Positions 37,060 to 46,300 of a DNA stretch of 64,000 bases are shown one piece after another; the first letter of the stretch is position 1; the number at the start of each line of letters is the position of its first letter. The DNA is taken from positions 91,355-155,354 of the forward strand of contig NZ_JAQYWQ010000002.1 in the NCBI RefSeq assembly GCF_029379315.1, in the 5' to 3' direction. The notes beneath the pieces are model-generated. The model saw only the letters and a program-made list of their open reading frames with translations. It was not told the DNA's origin and made no database searches. Position numbers and translations under genes: made by a program. Origin of the DNA: Nostoc sp. S13 (GTDB lineage: Bacteria > Cyanobacteriota > Cyanobacteriia > Cyanobacteriales > Nostocaceae).

Positions 37060-38172
37060 TTAGCTAACATTTATTTTATTTTGTATATTCATTTTTTTAT
37101 AATAAATTTGGGCAGTTTGAGCAGCAATATTTGCCCAATTTAAATCTTCCTGACAGCGAGCCAGTGCCGCAGTTTGCATATGTTGTTGTAAGTCGCGATC
37201 GCTTAACAAACAAATTATCGCATTAGCTAAAGCTCGAACATCACCGGGTGGAACTAACAACCCATCTTTTTTATGCTGAATTATCTCACTCAATCCCCCT
37301 ACCTCAGAAGCTACAACCAGAGTTCCCATTCCATAAGATAAAGCTGCCACACCACTTTGAGACGCTTCGACGTATGGCAAAACTGTTACTGTGCTGCGTT
37401 GAAATAGATTACCTACTTTTTCAATGGGGATAAAGTCATTGATAATCTCGTAACGTTTTTGATCATAACCATTAGGGAAATACTGGCTTACGTTTTCTCC
37501 CCTTCCAGCAATAATCAACTTGACTTCAGGTATACGTTCAGCAATTAAAGGCATAGCCTCAAGTAAATATTTCAATCCCTTATATGGCAAGATACGTCCA
37601 AAAAATAGCAACGTATATGGCTCACGGGCTTGAATATTTTGGCTACCCCGACGCTGATACAAACTACCAAGTTCCCCATGTTGTAAAACATTGACTCGCT
37701 CTTGAGGTATACGGAATTGTTCAATAAGAATCTTTTTTAGTTGATGAGTATGGACAATCAATTGTTGAGAACGGTAGAAGGCAATACGCCTGGTATAATC
37801 GGAACCAAATACAGCGATTTTATCCCCTGGGTGACGGAATATATCGTGAATAGTTGTCACCAATGGTGGCATTTTATTAAGTAACAAAGTCCAATCGTAC
37901 CAAGGATCGTTGGTTTCTTGCACATGTAAAACATCTGGCTGTATGTCTTTGATGATATCCATCATAGTGTTCATAGACAACAGGTTGCGCGGGTCGCGAA
38001 TACGTGGTTTATTAAAGCTAATGACACGGATACGAGAATCAAGAACATTGCTACAGACATTTGACACTTTTTCCGGCTGAATCAGCGTTAAATCAACATA
38101 TTTAACTAGACTGTTTGCTAGTTCAATGGTGTAGTCTTCAAAGCAAAAATGTAATAAAGCAACTTTAATCAT
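37060..38172 (-). CDS. Glycosyltransferase family 4
   Basis: A 370-residue GT-B glycosyltransferase. VLHVQETNDPWYDW and VTTIHDIFRHPGD are acceptor-domain segments; LLFFGRILPYKGLKYLLEAM and VLPYVEASQSGVAALSYGMG form the donor-side blocks, with Glu at the retaining-enzyme position. The C-terminus contains a normal closing helix (WANIAAQTAQIYYKKM). It is located between polymerase and flippase genes and should build part of the repeat unit. Confidence 0.9.
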   Translation of the reverse strand: MIKVALLHFCFEDYTIELANSLVKYVDLTLIQPEKVSNVCSNVLDSRIRVISFNKPRIRDPRNLLSMNTMMDIIKDIQPDVLHVQETNDPWYDWTLLLNKMPPLVTTIHDIFRHPGDKIAVFGSDYTRRIAFYRSQQLIVHTHQLKKILIEQFRIPQERVNVLQHGELGSLYQRRGSQNIQAREPYTLLFFGRILPYKGLKYLLEAMPLIAERIPEVKLIIAGRGENVSQYFPNGYDQKRYEIINDFIPIEKVGNLFQRSTVTVLPYVEASQSGVAALSYGMGTLVVASEVGGLSEIIQHKKDGLLVPPGDVRALANAIICLLSDRDLQQHMQTAALARCQEDLNWANIAAQTAQIYYKKMNIQNKINVS

Positions 38173-38250
38173 AATTAAAATTATATGCTCAATTAAATTA
38201 TTTATTTCACCAATTTTGAGGTATTACTCGTAGGATTTTATATTAAACAA

Positions 38251-39684
38251 TTACTGCTGTTTTAAAAGTTTGAGCCACAAAAAACGAAACCCGCCAAATG
38301 CACGAATACCTAGATAAATCACACATAAACCATAGACACCAGTTGCAATAATTAGAGTGTACATAAAGTCTAAGCTAATTTTTTGCAATAAAATGAATAT
38401 AGGTAGCATTAAAAGGCATATTAGTAAGGGGCGGCGCATAATTCGCCATAAATTTAACGAAAATAGGCGAGTATAGGTGAAGTAAATATACTGACTAAAA
38501 CCAATAATAGTCATTAATAATGCCATTAAAGCTGCACCTAATAACTGATATTGGGAAACTAATGCCACACCTCCCAAGCTTCCTAATGTAGTGGTAATAA
38601 CCACTTCACGCAAGTTAATTATCTCCAAACCATTGGCTACAAGTACATAGGACAGTGAGCGGGTAAAAGGCAAAAAAAGCAGTGATACAGCACTTAAACT
38701 AAGAGCTAGGTTGGCTTGAGCAAAGCTAGAATTATAGATAAAAACTAGTAAATCTTTGCCAAAAAATAACAGTCCAATTAATAAGGGTAATGCTAGAATT
38801 AGTAGACTTTCAATAACCTTTTCAGTGATCTGTCTCTGTTTATCCCGTCCTTGCTCTACTGCCTTTGAAAATCTAGGAAACATTGCTAAAACTATACTGT
38901 TAGCAATAATCGAAAAAGGTAGTAGTAATTGTGATATTCCACCAAAGAGACCCACTAAAAACTCATTTCCTAACAAGGAAAGAATCAATATTTGAATTCT
39001 GCCATTGAGTGCAGATATTCCTTCAATAGCAAAAAATGTACGCGCACTTTTGATTGTCTTCAAAACAAAATTCCCATCAATCTGCCATTCTATTTTGACT
39101 ATCCGGGTGATGAAAATCCATTCAATTACTAAAATTAGCGTTTCCGAAAAACATAGTATCGCCCCCAAGTACTCAATTCCATATTTCAGTTGCATCGCCC
39201 AAATCATTATTATTACGCGTACGATGTACACTGGCACTGTAGAGATGGCAATCAGATGCATCTTTTCTTGAGCTTGAAAAACTGCCTCAGTGATGTTTGA
39301 AAGGGCAAAAGGAATGATCGTTAAGCCCATAATGTAGCAAATAGTCGAGGTTTTGGAGCTATAGGGAAGTAAAAATACTACAATCACCAACGCCCCATAA
39401 CTGAAAAAACTAAATATTAACTGTAGCCAAGTACCACTAATTAAATAAACTGGTGTTTTTTGTGGCTCACGGGCTAGTTCTCTGGTAAACAACGTCTTTA
39501 GCCCCTGTGAAGCAATACCCACAAAGATAAAGTAGTAGCTAAATGCTAGTAGATACTGTCCTAAAGCCTCAGCTCCTAGAGTACGAGCAATAAAAGCAGT
39601 TAACACGAAGGCTGTAATGCTTTGTGCTAACCGATTGACTAACATTGACAGAGAATTACTTATGACTTTGTACTTTTCTACCAT
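38251..39684 (-). CDS. Oligosaccharide flippase (Wzx-like, MOP superfamily)
   Basis: A 477-residue membrane protein with about 12 to 14 helices. The N-terminus (NSLSMLVNRLAQSITAFVLT, AFIARTLGAEALGQYLLAF) is the conserved opening of the polysaccharide-synthesis MOP group. It probably moves undecaprenyl-linked repeat units across the inner membrane. It is upstream of the GT4 and polymerase genes on the same strand with a 78-base gap, so one operon is likely. Direction and lipid are inferred from the family. Confidence 0.9.
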   Translation of the reverse strand: MVEKYKVISNSLSMLVNRLAQSITAFVLTAFIARTLGAEALGQYLLAFSYYFIFVGIASQGLKTLFTRELAREPQKTPVYLISGTWLQLIFSFFSYGALVIVVFLLPYSSKTSTICYIMGLTIIPFALSNITEAVFQAQEKMHLIAISTVPVYIVRVIIMIWAMQLKYGIEYLGAILCFSETLILVIEWIFITRIVKIEWQIDGNFVLKTIKSARTFFAIEGISALNGRIQILILSLLGNEFLVGLFGGISQLLLPFSIIANSIVLAMFPRFSKAVEQGRDKQRQITEKVIESLLILALPLLIGLLFFGKDLLVFIYNSSFAQANLALSLSAVSLLFLPFTRSLSYVLVANGLEIINLREVVITTTLGSLGGVALVSQYQLLGAALMALLMTIIGFSQYIYFTYTRLFSLNLWRIMRRPLLICLLMLPIFILLQKISLDFMYTLIIATGVYGLCVIYLGIRAFGGFRFLWLKLLKQQ

Positions 39685-40072
39685 TCTTAAATTATTAATC
39701 AGCTTATTTCGTTAATTTTGAATTCCCAATACCTATAAATCTAATAACTTACTTTTTCTGATATACCATTAGAAGTTTTTTGAAATGTTTCATATATACC
39801 AGTCATCGAAATCAAGGACGAAAAGGTATTTTCGTTAGCTTCTATCATCCCATGCTTCAGCCTGCAACTTACCCCAAGATTTATTAATAAATAAATCTTT
39901 TGGGTTCTAAATCCCAAAGTTTTTATCGCGCTTAGACACGTAGTTTTTCATTCAGTAAAGTAGAAAAATCTAAATTTAATGCATGAAAAATTGTCTGATC
40001 AAAGTGCAACTTTTGGATCAATACGTAAACGGTATAATGATTGCTGTCCGGTATGGTTTGGTTTTTATTACC
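39685..40072. other. Gap upstream of the flippase operon
   Basis: 388 AT-rich bases with no coding frame that I can support. The length suggests a promoter for the flippase operon here, distinct from the one for the sugar transferase upstream. Confidence 0.4.
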
Positions 40073-41512
40073 TTAGTAGGCGCCTTCTTTTTTCAAAACT
40101 ACCATAACTGTTTTGAGAAGAATTTCAAAGTCTAACCCAAGCGACCAATTTTCAATGTAGTTAAGATCAAGATTAATCACTTGTTCAAAATCTAAAATAT
40201 CCGAGCGACCTGAGACTTGCCAAAGACCTGTAATACCAGGTAAAACTTCATGTCGGATAAAATGATGTTCAGAAAATTTATCAACATCTCTAGTAGGTAA
40301 AGGCCGAGGTCCTACTATACTCATTTCTCCCAAGATCACATTGAAAAGTTGAGGTAATTCGTCTAAACTATAACGTCTAAGAAATTTTCCAACACGGGTA
40401 ACGCGAGGATCGTCTTTAATTTTAAAGATAATCCCATCTTTCGTTTCATTTAATGCTTCTAATTCTTTCTGTAATTTTTCTGCATCAGACCTCATAGTTC
40501 GGAATTTCCATACTTTAAACTGTTGCCCATGTAAACCTACACGCGTTTGCCTGTAAAATACTGTGCCGGGAGAGTCCAGTTTTATAGCTATAGCTATAGC
40601 TATATAAATAGGGAATGATAACATTACAAATAAAGTCGCGAAACAAAAATCACAACTACGCTTTATCCAAAAGTCTTTACCTGTAATTATCGGACAATCT
40701 AGACTCAGGCAAGGCATCCCTCCTATTTTATTAAATTCTACGTTTCTATAAATTGGTTTTAATTCCATCGGTAAAATATGTACTTGTATGCCGGATGCTT
40801 GAAATAACCAGCATAAAAACATTCTATTTTTTAGAGCATCCCAAGATATAAAAACTTCTGTTACACCTAATTGATTAAGTTGATTCAATGTTTGTTGACG
40901 TTGATATCTATCTAATGAATTAGCATTCGCCGTTCCAGATACGATGTAGTGTTTTTCTTTTTTTATAAAGCTAGAAATCTGCTCATGATCTTGTGGATCA
41001 CAAATAATGAATACCGAAGAACGAACTATTTTTTTCTGCTTACGCAGATATTCAAGAGTAAGATTTACAGCATATCTACCACTACAAATAAATAATATGC
41101 CCAACAACCAAGATAATAATATTAATCTGGGGCGTGTAATATCAACAACTGGTTTATACAAAAAAGAAATTAAGAGTATTAATCCATGAGCAAAAGTTAG
41201 CGATTTGATAATATTGAAATAGTCATAGCGTTTTTGACCTTCTCGATAAATACCTTCGACAGCTAGCGATCCTATTTGAATCACAATAGTTATTAAAATC
41301 GGAAAATAATTGTTCGGTATATACCAAGTAAAATCCCCAGAAGATTGATATCCAGCTAAAACCCAAGCTAAAGATAAAAGAGTATAGTCTACTAAAAACA
41401 ATGTTGTTAATCTCAACCACCACGAACCCTTGCGTACCCTGACAAATGAAGATGCACGCAAATCCAAAGGTACTTCACTGAATTTATTTGTTGTAATGCT
41501 TTGATTACTCAT
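40073..41512 (-). CDS. Initiating sugar transferase (polyprenyl glycosylphosphotransferase, WcaJ/WbaP type)
   Basis: A 479-residue inner-membrane enzyme that starts repeat-unit synthesis by moving a hexose-1-phosphate onto undecaprenyl phosphate. Four to five N-terminal helices (about residues 30-150), a CoA-binding-like middle domain, and a C-terminal Bac_transf domain are visible. The latter starts with KRSCDFCFATLFVMLSFP and contains VFYRQTRVGLHGQQFKVWKF, DELPQLFNVILGEMSIVGPR and GITGLWQVSGRSD, which are its catalytic blocks. It is the most upstream gene of the minus-strand exopolysaccharide genes. Confidence 0.92.
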   Translation of the reverse strand: MSNQSITTNKFSEVPLDLRASSFVRVRKGSWWLRLTTLFLVDYTLLSLAWVLAGYQSSGDFTWYIPNNYFPILITIVIQIGSLAVEGIYREGQKRYDYFNIIKSLTFAHGLILLISFLYKPVVDITRPRLILLSWLLGILFICSGRYAVNLTLEYLRKQKKIVRSSVFIICDPQDHEQISSFIKKEKHYIVSGTANANSLDRYQRQQTLNQLNQLGVTEVFISWDALKNRMFLCWLFQASGIQVHILPMELKPIYRNVEFNKIGGMPCLSLDCPIITGKDFWIKRSCDFCFATLFVMLSFPIYIAIAIAIKLDSPGTVFYRQTRVGLHGQQFKVWKFRTMRSDAEKLQKELEALNETKDGIIFKIKDDPRVTRVGKFLRRYSLDELPQLFNVILGEMSIVGPRPLPTRDVDKFSEHHFIRHEVLPGITGLWQVSGRSDILDFEQVINLDLNYIENWSLGLDFEILLKTVMVVLKKEGAY

Positions 41513-41578
41513 AAGTTAGGAACACTTGGTGTAGTTAAAATTCGATGTAAACTTAGATATTAAGACAAATGGGGGATA

Positions 41579-41734
41579 TCACATTTTTATTTCAAAGAAA
41601 CCTGTGCTTTGTAGTCTATTATTAACCATTTTCTTGGGAGTAACTTTAAGTTCTTGAGCAAAAGCATCTTCCAGGGTCGGTTTGAGTGTGGTTACTACCC
41701 AAATACTTAGCTTTTCTTGGAGGGCATAATCCAT
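41579..41734 (-). CDS. Possible 51-residue small protein
   Basis: An ATG-started frame encoding MDYALQEKLSIWVVTTLKPT, then LEDAFAQELKVTPKKMVNNR and LQSTGFFEIKM. It ends 66 bases before the sugar transferase start on the same strand. The composition is protein-like (mixed charged and hydrophobic residues, amphipathic helix spacing), but there is no good ribosome site. It could be a real small protein co-transcribed with the sugar transferase, or a gene remnant. Confidence 0.4.
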   Translation of the reverse strand: MDYALQEKLSIWVVTTLKPTLEDAFAQELKVTPKKMVNNRLQSTGFFEIKM

Positions 41735-42712
41735 TTTATTTAGTCTGGAAATTTTGAGCTTTGATGCTAAATAAAGATTTGTTGGTGAGCTAACTTAATA
41801 GCTGAATAAAGTTCCTGACATTAATGATTAAGCAGGTTAGGTAAAAATATTAGAATTTTTAAGTTGCGTAATACACAAACTGAATTACTACGGTTTGATT
41901 GCAGAGTTTCTATGATAGTAAAATGATGTTCTTTCCAAAATCATTTTAACATATTTACTTAGATTAATTCAGTTTTGCTTAGAAGCTTCTCCGTTTCTTT
42001 ACGCATAATTACTGATTAACAAAACTTACACACACAACATACAACGAAACGCATCAAAAATTTGATTATTGTTACAAAACTTTATATAATTGATTTTCCG
42101 TTAAACCTTATTAATAAGTAATCAACTGAGATAAACTTAGAACCTCGCCTACTAAGGCTTGTATCTTATCCAGCCAAGGATTTTAGGATTTTTCTCTACA
42201 CCGTAGCTAGTAGGTGGAAGGGCTGAGGGATTAAGTTTTTGATTAATGAATCGATGCTCTAGATTACATTTTAGACGGTAAGTACCCGATGTTAATTTTC
42301 ATGTTATTAAGCTTTTGCAGCCCCAAAAGGGGCAATTACTTTACCGACGGGACTGTAGTTTCTACCAAAAGACTGAAGTTTGATAAATAAAACCCACCTA
42401 CGTAGGTTTGATGAAGTTTGCGTAATTCTTTAAGAAAATAATACTATAACTTTACATTAATTTTATATATAAGGTAACAAAATGAAGATTCGGTAAGAAT
42501 TATTTTTTACTTCAGCTGACTTTACTAAAAAACGATAATGTACTTTTATAATTGATTTCGTTATAAGATGGGTTGATTACATCGATCACAAACTTATTTT
42601 TGAACTAAATAAAGCGTTTAATTAAATGCTTCTTGTTGACTAACATCAAAAATTAATTTGTTGGATTTGATGGCGATTCAGAGTTTCAATCGATAAAATA
42701 TGGGGTGAAATT
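41735..42712. other. About 1 kb noncoding region with hairpins
   Basis: No gene is visible on either strand. Hairpin-like elements include GCCCC-AAAA-GGGGC (42320-42333) and the palindrome ACCTACGTAGGT (42396-42407), both of repeat-family appearance. AT-rich stretches near 42440-42600 could carry promoters for the flanking genes. Confidence 0.45.
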
Positions 42713-42973
42713 ATGGTAATCAGCAAATTCAATATAAGTAAATTAGACAAGTTTTTGAATACACAAAAGTGGCGTTGGCTGACAAAGTTGTATAGAAATA
42801 ATTTAAAATTTAATCTGATTCTGCGACCCACAGATGATTCAAAAAATGGGAAAACACAGATAGAAGTAAACAATTTATCTATTTCAGAAAAAGATTACAG
42901 AAATTTTGTAAATTCCGATTTACTTAGTAAATACAATCAGCTGAGTTATCCCCATTTCAAGCCTCTTGAATAG
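42713..42973 (+). CDS. Hypothetical 86-residue protein
   Basis: A small, basic, Asn/Lys/Leu-rich protein (MVISKFNISKLDKFLNTQKW start) without recognised domain, signal peptide or membrane segment. It is in AT-rich DNA where chance open frames are common. It lies upstream of the NRPS gene on the same strand, separated by 415 bases and a MITE-like repeat. It is kept because the frame begins with ATG and has a consistent polar/hydrophobic alternation, but a chance frame is possible. Confidence 0.4.
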   Translation: MVISKFNISKLDKFLNTQKWRWLTKLYRNNLKFNLILRPTDDSKNGKTQIEVNNLSISEKDYRNFVNSDLLSKYNQLSYPHFKPLE

Positions 42974-43189
42974 CTGAGGACAATTATCATCAACCTCTGC
43001 TAAATTCGGAAATGAAGGTACTGGTAATAGCTAAAAATTAAATGCCAACTTTATGAGGTTAGTAAGTTTTATCTTAGCATGTGAGAGTTAGTGGTATTTC
43101 TTTTGTTTTCTATAGATTGGGGGCTGTATTTGCTCACATACCCTTTTATCTAAACTTCAGTTGAAGTGCTTTGATGTTTAATTGGTAAG

Positions 43190-43275
43190 CTGTCGCGCAT
43201 TTAATTTGCACAACTAGGCGGGCAAGATACCCACCCCACAAGAAATTCATTATTTTGAGGATGCAAATTAAAAGA
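43190..43275. repeat. MITE-like element with TTTAATTTGCA ends
   Basis: TTTAATTTGCA (43200-43210) and its perfect reverse complement (43262-43272) enclose GGCGGGCAAGATACCCACCC, a core that also appears, in related form, in the element at 18172-18297. It lies about 115 bases upstream of the NRPS start and has no coding capacity. Confidence 0.6.
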
Positions 43276-43388
43276 TTTTTAGCTTATTAGAGTGGAATTG
43301 TATTAAACACAATCGCTACTTTGCTGTGGATGACTCCGGACGATTAATAGATCCACTGAACTTAATAATATAGAAAATAATATAGAAA

Positions 43389-46300
43389 ATGCAGATAAAT
43401 AATAGCCAGAATAGCCAGACTTCAGAATATAAACAAAATATTCCCTTAGATACCTTAACTCACATCATTAGCACTGAAGTTTTACAGGAATGGAATGACA
43501 CCCAAGCAGTTCATCATCGGGATCTGTGCATCCATCAGATGTTTGAGAAGCAAGTTGAGCGATCGCCTGGAGCCATTGCTGTAGTATGTGAAAATACAGA
43601 ACTTACTTATCGGCAGTTAAACCAACAAGCCAATCAACTAGCGCACCACTTACGTACTTTAGGCGTTGGGCCGGAAGTACTTGTGGGCATTTGTGTGGAG
43701 CGCTCCTTGGAGATGATTGTCGGGTTACTGGGAATTCTCAAAGCTGGAGGTGCTTATGTGCCTTTAGATCCGGCATATCCTTCAGAACGTTTAGCTTTCA
43801 TCTTGTCAGACACGCAGACACCAGTATTGTTAACCCAAGAAAAATTGGTCAAAAACTTACCACCCCATCAGGCAAAAGTGATTTGTCTGGACTCAAATTG
43901 GCAAGGGAATAGCCAAAATAGTCGAGAAAATCCGGTAAATGAAACGACAACTGATAATCTCATCTACGTAATTTACACATCTGGTTCTACAGGACAGCCC
44001 AAGGGTGTAATGATCCCTCACCGGGGGATCTGCAATCAACTATACTGGAAACAAGCAACCTTTGGATTAACTCAGGCAGACAAAGTTTTACTAACTATTT
44101 CTTTTAGCTTCGATCCCTCAGTGTGGCAGATATTCTGGCCATTGTGCTTTGGAGGGCAATTGTTCATGGCTCGTCCTGGTGGACATCAAGATACTGCCTA
44201 CCTTGTGAAGGTGATTACTGAGCAGCAAATCACCGTCCTAGCCTTAGTGCCTTCTATACTCCGTGTCTTACTGGAAGAGAAGGGAATTGAGAATTGCCGA
44301 TTCATCAAGCACATTACCTGCGGTGGTGAAGCTTTACCTGGCGAACTCATAGAGCGCTTTTTTGCCCTACTTAATTTGGACAATGTTCTGTATAATTGCT
44401 ATGGGCCTACAGAAGCTTCCATTGATACCAGTTTCTGGATTTGCCAGCGCGGTACTAATTACGCCATTGCTCCCATTGGTCGCCCCATTACTAATGCAGA
44501 GATTCACATCCTCGATGAAAATTTGCAGCCTGTGCCTGTTGGTGAATCAGGTGAACTGCACATTGGCGGTATTGGTCTAGCCCGAGGTTATCTCAACCGT
44601 CCAGAATTGACCATAGATAGGTTCATTTTTAACCCTTTTAGCTCTGAAGCTGGAGCACGTCTTTACAAAACTGGGGACTTAGCACGTTATCTAAGTGATG
44701 GTAATATCGAGTTCCTTGGTCGCATTGACCACCAAGTGAAAATACGTGGCTTCAGAATTGAATTAGGAGAAATTGAAACCATATTAGGTCAACATCCGGC
44801 ACTGACACAGACTTTAGTCATAGCTAGAGAGGATGTTATAGGTGACAAGCAACTCGTGGCATATGTTGTTACCAGTCCAGAGCAAATTCCTAACCAGGTT
44901 GAATTGCGTCGCTTTTTGTCAACTCGGCTACCTGAATATATGGTGCCTAGTTTCTTTGTATTTTTGGACACCCTACCATTAAATCCCAATGGTAAAATAG
45001 ACCGCCGTGCCTTGCCTGCACCGGATACATTTACTCTTGAGTTGTCAACTAAGTTTGTTCCACCTCAGAATTCGACAGAAGAAGTCTTAGCTAGCATCTG
45101 GGCGAAAGTTTTACGTCTGGAACAAGTAGGCATCCACGACAATTTTTTTGAATTGGGAGGTCATTCACTGCTGGCCACTCAAGTGATGTCTAGGGTTCGC
45201 CAAGTCTTTCGGATAGAAATACCGTTGCAACTCTTATTTGAGAATCCCACGATCGCTACTTTAGCTGAAGCGATCGCTCAAAATCAAATTCAAGAAGATG
45301 ATCCCCAAAATCAAACTATTCTCCAAATAGCCAACCGGGAGTCAGCCCCTTTATCCTTTGCCCAGCAGCGAGTCTGGTTTTTAGAGCAGTTGCAACCCAA
45401 CAGCCGAGCATATATCCTCTCAAATGCACAGCGCTTAACGGGCAAGTTAAACGTGGGTGTATTGCAACAGTCACTAGATGCGATCGTCGTCCATCACGAG
45501 GCAATACGAACAAACTTTATCACATCACTTGATGGTAGCCCCATACAAGTAATTGGTACGCCTCGGCCAGTGGAACTCAAAATGATTCAGGTAGCAGAGG
45601 AGCAAGTCGAATATCTCCTAAATCAAGAAGCGCAACGCCCCTTCAACTTAGAATCTGACTTGATGCTGCGAGCTACTTTGATCCAAGTAGACGAACAGGA
45701 GCATATACTCTTGTTAGTGATGCACCACATCGCCTCAGATGGCTGGTCAATAGGCATTCTCTGGCAGCAGTTAGCAGCCGTTTATCAAGCCTTTTTGAGT
45801 GGTAAGCCTTCCCCTCTGCCAAAATTGCCGATTCAGTATGCCGATTTTGCTGTCTGGCAGCAACAATGGCTATCGGGTGAGGTACTTTCCAGCCAAATCA
45901 ACTACTGGAAAACCCAGTTGGCTGGTGCTAATACTGTACTAAAATTGCCTACCGACCGACCACGGCCACCAGTCCAAACTGACCAGGGATCAATGCAATC
46001 CCTGATGCTACCGCAGACTTTGAGTGCAGCGCTCAAAGAACTCTCGCATCAGAAGGGTGTCACCCTATTCATGACATTGCTGGCGGCTTTTGGGACAATA
46101 CTGCATCGCTACACTGGGCAAGAAGATATTCTCATCGGTTCTCCGATTGCTGGGCGCAACCGTTCTGAAATTGAAGGGTTAATCGGATTTTTTATTAACA
46201 CCGTTGTTTTACGGACTGATTTTGTCGGCAACCCCAGTTTTAGTTCAGTGCTAAGTCGAGTTCGCCAGATGGCATTAGATGCTTATGCTCATCAAGATAT

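Noticed and set aside
43389..44989. Assigning amino acids from the hand-read specificity codes
   Set aside because: The codes were aligned by eye and match no code that I can name with confidence.
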